A stretch of 64,000 bases of DNA. Origin: Caldovatus sediminis. GTDB lineage: Bacteria; Pseudomonadota; Alphaproteobacteria; Acetobacterales; Acetobacteraceae. A program made the translations under genes and the position numbers. The notes below the pieces were generated by a model that searched no databases, was not told the origin of the DNA, and saw only the letters and a list, made by a program, of their open reading frames with translations. Location: NCBI RefSeq assembly GCF_014644455.1, contig NZ_BMKS01000005.1, positions 1 to 64,000 on the forward strand. Direction: 5' to 3'. This document shows, in pieces, positions 8,923 through 20,333 of this stretch (the stretch's first letter is position 1; every line of letters begins with the position of its first letter).

Positions 8923-9698
8923 GCGGGGCCGGGATCCTTCAGGAGGCGACGGGCCCAGGCGAGGAAGACGAGGACGAGCGCGAGGGCAAGCCCGTACCAG
9001 GTGATCGCGTAGCCCAGATGCGGATTGGTCGGGCGCGGCAGGGCCGTGGCCGGGACGGGGAACGGGCCGCGGGCGGGGGCGTCGCCTTCGGCCAGCGCCA
9101 CCAGCCCGAAGGGCTCGACCGCGGGCAGGCCCAGCGCGGCGCCGATCGCCCCCGGATCGAAGACGAAGAAGCGCCGGCGCGCCGGGTCGTCGGCCGGCGA
9201 CACCCACTCCCGCGCCTGCCCGGGCCGGGCGTAGCCGACGACCGTCACCTCGCCCTCGGGCCGCGCGATGCCCGCGGCCGGGTCCGGCGCGGCGCCGTCG
9301 GGCGCGAGCGGCACCCAGCCGCGGTCCACCAGCAGGGCCGGGCGGCGGCCGCCCTCGCGCTCCAGCGGGGTGAGCAGGTGCGCGCCCATCCGGCCGTCGC
9401 GGACCGCGAAGCCGAGCAGCGCCTCGCGGCCGTGCAGGAAGCGCCCGACGGCGGCGAGCTTCGCGTAGGGCTCCGGGGGGCCGGCGAGGGCGTCGAGCGG
9501 GACGGGCGGCCCCGCCTCCATGGCCTCCAGCCGGGCGAGGAGGTCGGTCTTCCAGGCGAGGCGCTGCGCCTGCCAGGTGCCGAGGCCGAGCAGCGCCAGC
9601 AGCACGGGCAGGACGGCCAGCGCGGCCAGGAGCACCCCGCGCCAGGGCCGCCGCGGCCCCGCAGGCACCGGCGCCCGGCCGCCGCCCGGCCCGCTCAC
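8919..9698 (-). CDS. SURF1-family cytochrome oxidase assembly protein
   Basis: SURF1 proteins help insert heme a into oxidase subunit I. This 259-residue protein has an N-terminal membrane helix (LLAALAVLPVLLALLGLGTW), the conserved DRGWVPL motif in the periplasmic domain and a C-terminal helix after NPHLGYAITWYGLALAL. That two-helix layout is the family's. I prefer the GTG start at 9698 because it overlaps the DUF983 stop (GTGA); ATG 9728 would add ten residues. It belongs to the cta operon and overlaps the M32 gene by 4 bp. Confidence 0.9.
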   Translation of the reverse strand: MSGPGGGRAPVPAGPRRPWRGVLLAALAVLPVLLALLGLGTWQAQRLAWKTDLLARLEAMEAGPPVPLDALAGPPEPYAKLAAVGRFLHGREALLGFAVRDGRMGAHLLTPLEREGGRRPALLVDRGWVPLAPDGAAPDPAAGIARPEGEVTVVGYARPGQAREWVSPADDPARRRFFVFDPGAIGAALGLPAVEPFGLVALAEGDAPARGPFPVPATALPRPTNPHLGYAITWYGLALALVLVFLAWARRLLKDPGPA

Positions 9699-10087
9699 AC
9701 CCCCCCGGCGGAGCGGCGATGGCGCCATTGCAGCGCGATCAGCGCCGCCTTGGCGACGCGCATGGTCAGCACCGAGACCGGCAGCACCACTGCCGGCCAC
9801 AGCGCCGCGTGGACCCAGAGCGGCGGCTCGAACCGGAACTCGACCACGAAGGCGGCGAGCATCGCGAGCGCGCCGACCACGAAGATCGCCGCGACCGCCG
9901 GCCCGTCGCCCGCATCCTGCGCGCGCAGGTCGAGCCCGCAGACGGCGCAGCGCTCGCGGACGGCGAGCAGGCCGTGGAACAGCGCGCCGCGCCCGCAGCG
10001 CGGGCAGCGGCCGAACAGCGCCGCCGTCGAAAGCGGCGCGGCCCCGCCGGGGTCCGGCGGGGCCGCGGATGAGGGCTCGCCGGGCAT
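9695..10087 (-). CDS. DUF983-family membrane protein
   Basis: A 130-residue protein with an N-terminal zinc-ribbon-like pair (CPRCG near residue 28 and CAVCG near residue 47) followed by two hydrophobic helices (AAIFVVGALAMLAAFVV and LWPAVVLPVSVLTM). DUF983 proteins are found next to cytochrome oxidase genes in alphaproteobacteria and are presumed assembly or quality-control factors. The gene follows ctaE by 18 bp and overlaps the SURF1 gene, in line with that role. Confidence 0.88.
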   Translation of the reverse strand: MPGEPSSAAPPDPGGAAPLSTAALFGRCPRCGRGALFHGLLAVRERCAVCGLDLRAQDAGDGPAVAAIFVVGALAMLAAFVVEFRFEPPLWVHAALWPAVVLPVSVLTMRVAKAALIALQWRHRRSAGGV

Positions 10088-10105
10088 CGCGCCCCGGAAC
10101 GCGCC

Positions 10106-11008
10106 TCAGTGCGCGGCGATCTCGCCTGCACCCCACCAGTAGATGCAGACGAAGAGGAACAGCCAGACCACGTCCACGAAGTGCCAGTACCAGGCCGCCG
10201 CCTCGAAGCCGAAGTGGCGGCGCGGCGTGAAGTCGCCGCGGATGGCCCGCACCAGGTTCACGGTCAGGAAGCAGGTCCCGATGATGACGTGGAAGCCGTG
10301 GAAGCCGGTGGCGAGGAAGAAGGTCGAGGGATAGACCCCGCCCTCGTAGAACTTGAACGGCGCCACCGAGTACTCGTAGGCCTGGAAGCCGGTGAAGGCG
10401 ATGCCGAGCAGGACCGTCAGCGCCAGCCCGGTGATCAGGCCCTTGCGGTCGTTCTCGAGCAGCGCGTGGTGCGCCCAGGTGACGGTGGTGCCGGAGAGCA
10501 GCAGGATCAGGGTGTTCAGGAAGGGCAGGTCGAACGGATCGAAGGTCTTGACGCCTTGCGGCGGCCAGACCGCGACCTCGGCGCCGGCGACGTGCTCCGG
10601 GTAGAGGGCGTAGTGGAAGTAGGCCCAGAAGAAGGCGACGAAGAACATCACCTCCGAGGCGATGAACAGCGCCATGCCGTAGCGCAGGCCGATGCGGACC
10701 ACCGGGGTGTGCAGGCCGGGCGTCTTCGCCTCGCGGATCACGTCGCGCCACCACAGCGCCATGACGGCGAGGGTGGCGGCGAGGCCGACGAATAGCAGCC
10801 AGGTCTGGCCGTAGTGGCCGAGCAGGATGAAGCCGCTGACCAGCGCGGCGCCGGCGAAGGCGCCGAGGATCGGCCAGGGAGAGGGGTCGACCAGGTGGTA
10901 GGGATGCTTGTGCGGCGGCGGCGGCTCGTACTCGTCGGCGGCGCTCGTCGCCGCCGGGCCGTGCTGGGCCGGGATGGGGGTCGCGGTGGTCGCGGCGGTG
11001 CTGGCCAT
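10106..11008 (-). CDS. ctaE: Cytochrome c oxidase subunit III
   Basis: The 300-residue protein shows the seven-helix pattern of aa3 oxidase subunit III, with family signatures FFVAFFWAYFH in helix III, ATGFHGFHVIIGTCFL in helix VI, and a C-terminal AAAWYWHFVDVVWLFLF segment. The N-terminal 25 residues are a poorly conserved linker. An upstream in-frame ATG at 11227 is rejected because its first 73 residues are proline/arginine-rich and overlap ctaG. It lies between ctaG and the DUF983 gene in the operon. Confidence 0.97.
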   Translation of the reverse strand: MASTAATTATPIPAQHGPAATSAADEYEPPPPHKHPYHLVDPSPWPILGAFAGAALVSGFILLGHYGQTWLLFVGLAATLAVMALWWRDVIREAKTPGLHTPVVRIGLRYGMALFIASEVMFFVAFFWAYFHYALYPEHVAGAEVAVWPPQGVKTFDPFDLPFLNTLILLLSGTTVTWAHHALLENDRKGLITGLALTVLLGIAFTGFQAYEYSVAPFKFYEGGVYPSTFFLATGFHGFHVIIGTCFLTVNLVRAIRGDFTPRRHFGFEAAAWYWHFVDVVWLFLFVCIYWWGAGEIAAH

Positions 11009-11171
11009 GGTCTGTCCTGGTCTCAGGCGGCGGGGCGGCGCAGGGGGCGGGCCGATGCCCGGGTGGTGCGTCGCAACGACATGTCGTGCTGGATGCAGGT
11101 CGGGCGCATGAATGCCGAAAAGCCGTGCCCGATCAAGCCCGGGAGCCGGGATGCCGGCGCGGCGGCGCGCA

Positions 11172-11825
11172 TCAATTGGCCCGCGGCGCGGCGCCGCCGG
11201 GGGCGGCCGCGTCGCGCCGCCCGACATGCGCGCCGGCGTTCGCCAGCGCCCCGGCCCGTTCGGCGTCGGAAAGGCTGCGGAAGAAGCTGTAGTGGATGGT
11301 GATGGTGCGCACCTCCCGCGTGCTCGGGTCCTCGGCGAGGCGGGGATCGACCCAGAAGGCGAGCGGCATCTCCACCTCCTGGCCCGGCGCGAGGGTCTGC
11401 TCGTCGAAGCAGAAGCACGCGATCTTGTTGAAGTAGCGCCCGACCTTCTCGGGCGTGACGTTGTAGGTGGCGACGCCGGTGACCGGGCGGTCGGCGAGGT
11501 TGCGCGCGGTGTAGAAGGCCAGCGCCTCCTCGCCGACGCGCAGGCGGACCGGGCCCTGCGCCGGCGCGAACCGCCAGGGAAGGTCGGGGTGGGTGGTGGC
11601 GTCGAAGCGGACGGTGACCACCGCCTCGCCCGGCTGCCCCGGCGCGGCGCCGGCGGAGATCATCGGCGTGCCGCCGTAGCCGGTGACCTGGCAGAACAGC
11701 CGGTAGAGCGGCACCGCGGCGAAGGAGAGGCCGACCATGCCGAACACGACCGCGAAGGCGCCGGCGGCGAGCCGGCGGTTGCGGCGCGCGAGGTCGGCGG
11801 CGGGGCGGCGCGGCGGAGGCGGCAT
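11172..11825 (-). CDS. ctaG: Cytochrome c oxidase assembly protein CtaG/Cox11 (copper chaperone)
   Basis: CtaG delivers copper to the CuB site of subunit I. The 217-residue protein has one N-terminal membrane helix (about residues 20-40), a cysteine just after it (C45) and the copper-binding CFCF motif (C137-F-C139) in the YFNKIACFCFDEQ block. The IHYSFFRS ending of the beta domain is also present. It lies 15 bp downstream of the small coxF-like gene. Confidence 0.97.
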   Translation of the reverse strand: MPPPPRRPAADLARRNRRLAAGAFAVVFGMVGLSFAAVPLYRLFCQVTGYGGTPMISAGAAPGQPGEAVVTVRFDATTHPDLPWRFAPAQGPVRLRVGEEALAFYTARNLADRPVTGVATYNVTPEKVGRYFNKIACFCFDEQTLAPGQEVEMPLAFWVDPRLAEDPSTREVRTITIHYSFFRSLSDAERAGALANAGAHVGRRDAAAPGGAAPRAN

Positions 11826-11840
11826 GGCGCGGCGTCTCCC

Positions 11841-11981
11841 TCAGGACAGTCCGGCGGCGCGCGAGAGCCGCGCGACGCTGATCAGATAGAACAGCACCAC
11901 GAGCGCGAGCAGCGCGACGAGCAGCGCGATGTTGCGTCCGCGCCGCCGCCGCTCGAAGGCCTGGCGCTCCTCCGGCGTCAT
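11841..11981 (-). CDS. Small single-span membrane protein of the cta operon (CoxF-like)
   Basis: This 46-residue protein begins [17 protein letters not shown], a charged cytoplasmic stretch, followed by a single helix ([20 protein letters not shown]). Small proteins of this kind sit between ctaB and ctaG in many alphaproteobacteria and are sometimes named CoxF; their function is unknown. Its ATG overlaps the ctaB stop by 4 bp, which is the main argument that it is translated. Confidence 0.75.
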   Translation of the reverse strand: MTPEERQAFERRRRGRNIALLVALLALVVLFYLISVARLSRAAGLS

Positions 11982-12961
11982 CCCGCGGCTCCGCCGAGGG
12001 CCAGCCGGTCGGCCGCGAGCGCGGCGAACAGCACGGCGAGGTAGACCAGCGAGTAGCGGAAGCAGCGCCGCGCCGGCGCGTCGCCGGTGAGGCTGCGCCC
12101 ATCGGCGTCCTGCGCGTCGCGCAGCACCCGCCAGCCCTGGCGCAGGAAGCCCGCGCCGAGCAGTGCCGCCGCGACCGCGTAGGCGGGCCCGGCGAAGCCG
12201 AGCGCCCAGGGCGCGAGGCCGAGCGGGGCGAGCAGCAGGCAGTAGAGCATGATCTGCCGCCGCGTCTCGCGCGCCCCCGCGACGACGGGCAGCATCGGCA
12301 CCCCGGCGCGGGCGTAGTCCTGGTGGGCGAAGAGCGACAGCGCCCAGAAGTGCGGCGGCGTCCAGACGAAGACGATGGCGAAGAGCACCAGCGGCTCGAG
12401 CCCGACGGCGCCGGTCGCCGCCGCCCAGCCGATCACCGGCGGGAAGGCGCCCGCCGCGCCGCCGATGACGATGTTCTGCGGCGTGCGCCGCTTCAGCCAC
12501 ATCGTGTAGACGAAGACGTAGAAGGCGATCGAGAGCGCGAGCACCCCGGCCGCCAGCCAGTTGGTCGCGAGCCCCATCACCACGACGGAGGCCGCGGCCA
12601 GCGTCACGCCGAAGCCGAGCGCCGCCTCGGGCGCGATGCGCCCGGCCGGGATCGGGCGGTCCGCGGTGCGGCGCATCCGCGCGTCGATGTCGCGGTCGTA
12701 CCACATGTTGATCGCGCCCGCAGCGCCGGCGCCGACCGCGATGCACAGCACGGCCGCGAGCGCGAGCGTGGGGTGCAGCCGCTGCGGCGCCAGCAGCAGC
12801 CCGACGAGGCCGGTGAAGACGACGAGCGACATCACCCGCGGCTTGAGCAGCGCGATCCAGTCGCGGACCTCGGAAAGGTCCGCCGTCGTGCCGGGCGCGG
12901 AAAGCCGAAGGGGGGCGCCGCTGCCCCCCTTCGCCGCGTCCTCCACGGCGCTTTCGCTCAT
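11978..12961 (-). CDS. ctaB: Protoheme IX farnesyltransferase (heme O synthase)
   Basis: CtaB farnesylates heme B to heme O, the precursor of heme A in the aa3 oxidase. The 327-residue protein is polytopic (UbiA superfamily). It has the allylic diphosphate/Mg motif [19 protein letters not shown] and the second aspartate region around [14 protein letters not shown]. It lies 45 bp downstream of ctaD. A heme A synthase gene (ctaA) is not in the window. Confidence 0.97.
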   Translation of the reverse strand: MSESAVEDAAKGGSGAPLRLSAPGTTADLSEVRDWIALLKPRVMSLVVFTGLVGLLLAPQRLHPTLALAAVLCIAVGAGAAGAINMWYDRDIDARMRRTADRPIPAGRIAPEAALGFGVTLAAASVVVMGLATNWLAAGVLALSIAFYVFVYTMWLKRRTPQNIVIGGAAGAFPPVIGWAAATGAVGLEPLVLFAIVFVWTPPHFWALSLFAHQDYARAGVPMLPVVAGARETRRQIMLYCLLLAPLGLAPWALGFAGPAYAVAAALLGAGFLRQGWRVLRDAQDADGRSLTGDAPARRCFRYSLVYLAVLFAALAADRLALGGAAG

Positions 12962-13006
12962 CGCCGCGTCTGCTCCGTCGCGTCGGGTGCGGTCCGCCGC
13001 GCGCGC

Positions 13007-15576
<2,570 letters not shown>

Positions 15577-16008
15577 CCCGTATCCCGTCGTCGTCGTCCG
15601 CAACCGTCGGGCCGCATCGCGGTCCCGCGCCCGTGCGTGATTCCGCCCGCGTCCGATCCCGCTCAAGGGGGGCCGCCGCGCCCGGCCGGCCCGCGCGGCG
15701 CGCCCGGCCCGCAGGCGGCGGGCAGGCGCGGCGCGCGCGGACCATAGTCGCGCCTCACCGGCGCGGCAAGCCGGGGGTGCGGGAGAGCGCCGCCGGGCCG
15801 CGGTCCGCCGCGTGCGGCCTCGCACCCTGCCCGCGCCACGGGCTCCCGGCTCGCCCACGCCTGCCGGCGCGGCGAGGATGCCCCGGCATCCCCTCCGCCG
15901 GGGCAGCCCGGCGGCCTAGCCGGGACGGGCGAGGGTGACGCGGGTCGGCGCGCCGCAGCCCGGCCGGTCCGACCACCCGGCCCCCCCGGTCGCGCGCGCC
16001 GTCGGGCC
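15577..16008. other. Intergenic region upstream of ctaC
   Basis: No credible gene is seen in these 432 bases. The open frames crossing it on both strands are Arg/Pro/Gly-rich shadows. The ctaC promoter should lie here; a candidate is listed separately. The half nearest the phasin gene is exceptionally GC-rich, with C-runs. Confidence 0.5.
15741..15769 (-). promoter_or_regulatory. Candidate sigma70-type promoter of the cta operon
   Basis: On the minus strand TTGCCG (15769-15764) and TATGGT (15746-15741) are separated by 17 bp, a 4/6 match to each consensus hexamer. This would give a leader of about 155 nt before the ctaC start at 15576. A similar -10 (TATGTT) occurs upstream of etfB. Matches of this quality are uncommon in such GC-rich sequence but are not proof. 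Confidence 0.35.
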
Positions 16009-16458
16009 TCAGCCCGGCTTGTTCATCATCGCCTTCACCTCGTCCATCGCCTCGGCGAAGCGGCGGTTGAGCACCGCCAGCGCCTCGGCGTTGGACTTCT
16101 GGATCAGGTCGGCGATCTCCTTGAGGTTGGCCACGGCGCGCTCGTAGGCGGCCTTGAGCAGCTCCGCCTGCTTCGCCGCGCGGGCCTGCGGCGACTCGCC
16201 GGCGGCGGCGAGGCTGCGCATCGCCTCGGTCGTCTCCGACATCGCCTGCTGCAGGATCTCCATGTGCCGCCGCGCCACCGCCTGCGCGCCTTCCAGCGCC
16301 ACCCGGTTGGCCGCCGACAGCGCCTCGAGGTTGCGCCGCTGCGCCTGCGTCAGCGCCTCGAGGTCCGGCATCGCCGGCAGGCGGAAGTCGGCGAACATGC
16401 GCAGCACGTCCATCTCGGGCCTGGATCCGGGGGAATCGGAGGGCATGGGCGGCTCCAT
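16009..16458 (-). CDS. Phasin-family protein
   Basis: The 149-residue protein is almost entirely helical, with a long amphipathic coiled-coil-like stretch rich in Ala/Glu/Arg. It ends in NAEALAVLNRRFAEAMDEVK, typical of phasins, which coat polyhydroxyalkanoate granules. An internal ATG (16446) is an alternative start. It is monocistronic; no PHA synthase is nearby. The family call rests on composition and pattern, so some related helical protein remains possible. Confidence 0.75.
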   Translation of the reverse strand: MEPPMPSDSPGSRPEMDVLRMFADFRLPAMPDLEALTQAQRRNLEALSAANRVALEGAQAVARRHMEILQQAMSETTEAMRSLAAAGESPQARAAKQAELLKAAYERAVANLKEIADLIQKSNAEALAVLNRRFAEAMDEVKAMMNKPG

Positions 16459-16611
16459 CCTGACCTGGGCCGCGGCCGCCAGGGCCGCGGCGGGCGGGAA
16501 CGACGGGCGATCCTAGACCGGCCCCGCCGCGCCGAGGAAGCCGGCCGCGCCCGGCGCGCGCCGCGGCGCCGTGCCGCATGGCTCGGCCGGCCCGGTCGGC
16601 GCGGCGCCGCC

Positions 16612-17238
16612 TCAGGCGCTCCCGGCGCCCTCCCCGCCGTCGCCGAGGCCGAGCGTGCGGACCACCTGCTCGGCGCGGCCCAGGAGGCGGTCGAGCGCCG
16701 CCATCGTGTGCGCCAGATCCTCCGTCGGGTCGTCCTCCCAGGCGCGCAGCGCGGCGAGCCACACGCCCGCCAGCCCCTGCGCGCGCAGCAGCCCCGCCGG
16801 GCCGGCGGACCCGATCTCCGCCGCCTCCAGCATCCACGCCATCGAGGCGACGAGGCCGGGTCCCAGGGCGAGGGCGAGCAGCGGGTCGCGCCGCAGGTCG
16901 CGCAGCAGCCGCAGCACGCCGGGCCGATGCGGCTGCAGCGCGTCGAAGCGGCGCATCAGCACGTCGAACAGCCGGTCGCGCGCGCTGCCGCCCTGCCCGG
17001 GCAGCGTGCCGCGCAGCACTTCCTGGTCGGTCAGGCGCAGGTGAAGCCGCAGCGCGTCGAGCGGGGCGGGCAGCGCGCGGCGCAGGGCGGAGAGCGGCAG
17101 GCCGCTCTCGGCGGCGAGGCGGCGCATGGTCAGCCGGTGCCAGCCCTGCGCCGCCACGGCGCGCCAGAAGGCGGCGTGCAGCCGCGCCTCGGCCTCGGGC
17201 GAGAGCGGCGCGTCGGCGGGGTGCGCGGTGGCGCTCAT
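16612..17238 (-). CDS. COQ9/TetR-like protein
   Basis: The 208-residue protein has an N-terminal TetR-type helix-turn-helix-like segment (GWHRLTMRRLAAESGLPLSA) and a C-terminal helical domain ending in TEDLAHTMAALDRLLGRAEQ, resembling COQ9. COQ9 proteins share the TetR fold but bind lipids in ubiquinone synthesis. Which role applies is undecided: the HTH residues could still bind DNA. It is downstream of proC by 27 bp and is probably co-transcribed. Confidence 0.65.
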   Translation of the reverse strand: MSATAHPADAPLSPEAEARLHAAFWRAVAAQGWHRLTMRRLAAESGLPLSALRRALPAPLDALRLHLRLTDQEVLRGTLPGQGGSARDRLFDVLMRRFDALQPHRPGVLRLLRDLRRDPLLALALGPGLVASMAWMLEAAEIGSAGPAGLLRAQGLAGVWLAALRAWEDDPTEDLAHTMAALDRLLGRAEQVVRTLGLGDGGEGAGSA

Positions 17239-17265
17239 CGGCGGCGTGTCCCGCGTCGCCGCCGC

Positions 17266-18084
17266 CTAGCCCGCCAGCTCGCGCGCCCGCGCGGTGGCCG
17301 CGGCGATGGCGCGCGACATCAGCGCCGGCCAGGCGTCGGGCGCCATGAGCACGGCGAGCGCCCGCTCGGTCGTGCCCTTCGGGCTGGTGACCGCCCGGCG
17401 CAGCTCGGCCGCGTCCTGCCCGCTCGCGGCGAGCAGCGCGCCGGAGCCGCTGACCGTGCGCCGCGCCATGCGCCGGGCGAGGTCGCGCGGGATGCCCTGC
17501 TCGACCGCGGCCTCCTCCATCACCTCGGCGAGCAGGAAGACGTAGGCCGGGCCGCCGCCGGAGACGGCGGTGACGGGATCGAGCAGCGCCTCCTCCTCCA
17601 CCCAGGCGACCTCGCCGATGGCGGAGAGCAGCGCGTCGCACAGCGCGCGCTGCGCGGCGGAGACGCCGGGCCCGGCGCAGGCGACGGTGAAGCCCTGGCG
17701 CACCGCCGCCGGGGTGTTGGGCATGGCGCGCACCACCGCCGCGCCCTCGCCCACGCCGCGGCGGATCGCCGCCACCGTGCGCCCGGCCATGATCGAGAGG
17801 AAGACGGTGCCCGGCGCGGCGAAGCGGGCATAGGCGGGCAGCGCCGCCTCGGCCTCCTGCGGCTTGATCGCCAGCACCACGGCGGCCGGCGCGAAGCCGG
17901 CGGGGATCGCCGCGGGCGCGGCGACGACCTCCACCTCCCCGCGCCCGGCGAAGGCGGCGGCGGCCGCGGCCCGCGGCTCGACCACCACGGCGCGGGAGAG
18001 GCCGCGCTCCAGCCAGCCGGACAGCATCGCGCCGCCCATCTTGCCGCAGCCGACGAGAAGCACGGGGGGGAGGGGCTCGCTCAT
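17266..18084 (-). CDS. proC: Pyrroline-5-carboxylate reductase
   Basis: The enzyme performs the last step of proline synthesis using NAD(P)H. The 272-residue length is standard. The Rossmann loop is GCGKMGGAML (residues 12-21). The C-terminal signature lies in VTAVSGGGPAYVFLL and continues to VTSPKGTTERAL, both diagnostic of ProC. The start ATG 18084 gives a compact N-terminus. Confidence 0.96.
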   Translation of the reverse strand: MSEPLPPVLLVGCGKMGGAMLSGWLERGLSRAVVVEPRAAAAAAFAGRGEVEVVAAPAAIPAGFAPAAVVLAIKPQEAEAALPAYARFAAPGTVFLSIMAGRTVAAIRRGVGEGAAVVRAMPNTPAAVRQGFTVACAGPGVSAAQRALCDALLSAIGEVAWVEEEALLDPVTAVSGGGPAYVFLLAEVMEEAAVEQGIPRDLARRMARRTVSGSGALLAASGQDAAELRRAVTSPKGTTERALAVLMAPDAWPALMSRAIAAATARARELAG

Positions 18085-18198
18085 GCGCGCAACGTCGCGC
18101 GGGCCGGGCGCGGATGCAAGGCGCCCGCATGCCCGCCGGGCAGCGCGGCACCGGCCGGCCGCGGCGGGAGCCCGCGCCGCCGTCGCCGGCGCGAGGGC

Positions 18199-19476
18199 CT
18201 ACCCCCCGGCGCGCGGCGCCGCCGCGGTCGCCCCCGTGCCGGCCGCGGCCTGCGTGCCGCCGCGCCAGGCGAGGGCGAGCCGCGCCAGCGGCGCCGCGGC
18301 GAGGGTGCAGACGATCGCCATCGCGACCAGCGCGGAGAACGCCGTCCGGCCGATCAGCCCGGCGTCGAGCAGCACGGCGAGCACCACCACCTCCATCAGC
18401 CCCTTCGCCTGCAGCAGCGCCCCGAGCGCGAGCGCGAAGGACCAGCGCTCCCCGGCGGCGCGCGCCGGCAGGGCGGCGCCGGCGACCTTGCCCGCCACCG
18501 TCGCCGCGGTGGCGGCGGCGAAGACCGCGAGGAACGCCGCCGAATCCGGCTCGATCAGCGCCTTCAGCCCGGTCGCCATGAAGAAGAACGGCAGCAGCAC
18601 GATCGCCGCCGCCGGCTCGAGCCGCGCGAGCAGCGCCGCCCGGCTGCCGCGCGGCATGACGGTGCCGGCCGCGAAGCCCCCGACGATGTAGCCGATCCCG
18701 ATCGCCTCCGCGGCCGCGCCGGATGCGAGGGCGGCGGCGACGGCCGCGACCAGCATGCGCCCGCCGTCGTCGCGCCCGGCGCCCGCCGCCTCCAGCCGCG
18801 CGAGCAGCGGCCGCACCAGCCAGACCAGCGCCCCGCCCCAGGCCAGGGCGAGGGCCAGGGTGGACAGCGCGCCCGCTCCGCGGCCGGCGGAGAGCGCCAG
18901 CACCACCGCCAGCACCAGCCAGAGCGCGGCGTCGTTGAGCGCGGCGAGGGCGAGCGAGACCTGGCCGAGCCGCGTTCCGGTCCATTCCGCCTCGCGCAGG
19001 ATCGCCGCCAGCACCGGCAGGGCGGTGCAGGCGACGCAGGCGCCGATCGCCGCGGCGAAGCCCAGGCCGTCGCCCCGCGGCCCGACCGCGCCCGGCACCG
19101 CCTCCGCCATCCAGACCCCGAGGCCCATGCCGAGCCCGAAGGGGAGGAGAAAGCTGCCCAGGGCGGGGGCGGCGAGCCGCCGCGCCTGGCCGCGCAGCGC
19201 CTGCGGATCGAGGTGCATGCCGGCGACGAGGACGTAGAGCATCGCCCCGACATTCGCCACGCCCTGCAGCGCGGCGAGGACCTCCGGCGTGAACACCGCG
19301 GCGTGGAATTCGGGCGCGGCGCGGCCGAGCAGCGAGGGGCCGAGCGCCACCCCGACCATGATCTGCACCACCGCGAGCGGCGCCGCCCGGCGCACCCCGC
19401 GCAGGCGCCAGAGCAGCCACGGCACCAGCACGAGGGCCGCCGCGATCGCGAGCAGCGGGACCCGGGAGGCGGGCAT
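18199..19476 (-). CDS. Cation:proton antiporter (CPA2/Kef-type membrane domain)
   Basis: The 425-residue protein has about 12 hydrophobic helices and the CPA2 fold. An ACVACTALPVLAAIL helix and NDAALW carry the acidic exchange-site residue. Another family mark is GYIVGGFAAGTVMPRG before the second helix bundle. There is no C-terminal TrkA-N domain, unlike full-length KefB/KefC, so it resembles the shorter Na+/H+ exchangers; the ion is unknown. Confidence 0.85.
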   Translation of the reverse strand: MPASRVPLLAIAAALVLVPWLLWRLRGVRRAAPLAVVQIMVGVALGPSLLGRAAPEFHAAVFTPEVLAALQGVANVGAMLYVLVAGMHLDPQALRGQARRLAAPALGSFLLPFGLGMGLGVWMAEAVPGAVGPRGDGLGFAAAIGACVACTALPVLAAILREAEWTGTRLGQVSLALAALNDAALWLVLAVVLALSAGRGAGALSTLALALAWGGALVWLVRPLLARLEAAGAGRDDGGRMLVAAVAAALASGAAAEAIGIGYIVGGFAAGTVMPRGSRAALLARLEPAAAIVLLPFFFMATGLKALIEPDSAAFLAVFAAATAATVAGKVAGAALPARAAGERWSFALALGALLQAKGLMEVVVLAVLLDAGLIGRTAFSALVAMAIVCTLAAAPLARLALAWRGGTQAAAGTGATAAAPRAGG

Positions 19477-19848
19477 CGGATCTCCTGTGCGGCGGCCGCG
19501 CGGACGGCCGGAGGGATGGGCGAGGCGCGACCGGCCGGCGGTGCCGGGCCGGGACCGAGAGGCGCGTCCCCGGGCAGGGCCGGAGACGCGGCGAGTATCC
19601 GGATCGAAGCCCGGGCATGCAACGGCGCCCGCCGCGGTGCCGCCGGCCGGGGCGACGCCGGCGCCGCGCGGGACGAGGACGCCGCCGCGCGCCCTCCGGC
19701 CGGCACGACAGGGGGCGGCCGCAGCCTCCCGCGCCGCGGGCCGCTGCGCCGGCGAGGGCGACGCCCCCGCTGCCAGGACCGGCGACGCCGCCTATCTTTC
19801 CCGCGGCATCCACGCCGGATCGCCGCGGACCGGGGAAAGGGCAGACGC
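19477..19848. other. Intergenic region between divergent genes
   Basis: These 372 bases separate the antiporter gene (minus) from a small plus-strand orphan. I see no gene; open frames here are Arg/Ala/Pro-rich shadows. The region should hold promoters for both directions, but no convincing hexamer pair was found. Confidence 0.45.
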
Positions 19849-20232
19849 GTGGCGGCGGACGACCCCCGAACATCCGATCGCGCCGGGCCGCTCGAATTCG
19901 AGATCCGTCGCGACTTCGTCGAGGTCAGCATGGACCTCGCCCGCCTGGTCGCGGCCTTCGGGCCGGACATGCTGCTCCAGGTCCCGGCCGCGTTCCGCGG
20001 CGCGCGCAACGCCCTGACCGCGCGCGAGCTGATCTCCCTCCACGCCGCCCGCGCGCCGGGCTTCGTCGCCGAGCTGCCCACCGCGGACCCGCTGCGGCGC
20101 ATCGCCTTCCGCGTCGAGGGCGCGCGCGAGCAGGGCTTCCTCGACGCCATGCGCGCCGTGGTGCGCGAGGTGCTGATCGAGCCGCGCGGGATCGGCGCGG
20201 TGCCCGCCGCGCCGCAGCGCGGGCGGCGGTAG
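19849..20232 (+). CDS. Hypothetical protein, 127 residues
   Basis: The frame from GTG 19849 reads a plausible acidic/hydrophobic protein containing EFEIRRDFVEVSMDLARLV and ending in an Arg-rich tail. A GGAAAGG Shine-Dalgarno-like sequence precedes the GTG by about 8 nt. Residue use in the core (balanced D, E, F, L, V) differs from shadow frames. No family is recognised, and there is no signal peptide or membrane helix. It precedes hrpB by about 100 bp in the same direction. It may be lineage-specific. Confidence 0.5.
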   Translation: MAADDPRTSDRAGPLEFEIRRDFVEVSMDLARLVAAFGPDMLLQVPAAFRGARNALTARELISLHAARAPGFVAELPTADPLRRIAFRVEGAREQGFLDAMRAVVREVLIEPRGIGAVPAAPQRGRR

Positions 20233-20333
20233 GGTGGCGCAGCGCCGGGCGGCGGGGCGGGCCGCGACGCCGCTCGCCGCCGCGCGCCCGCCTCCGCTGT
20301 GACAAGCGCCCTCGCCCCGGATAGATCGGCCGC

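Noticed and set aside
9018-10142. 374-residue plus-strand frame opposite SURF1 and DUF983 genes
   Set aside because: Arg/Ala-rich antisense shadow; the minus-strand genes have clear family motifs and operon overlaps.
15755-19873. 1372-residue minus-strand frame
   Set aside because: It overlaps phasin, COQ9-like, proC and antiporter genes in another frame; composition is Arg/Ala/Gly-rich without motifs.
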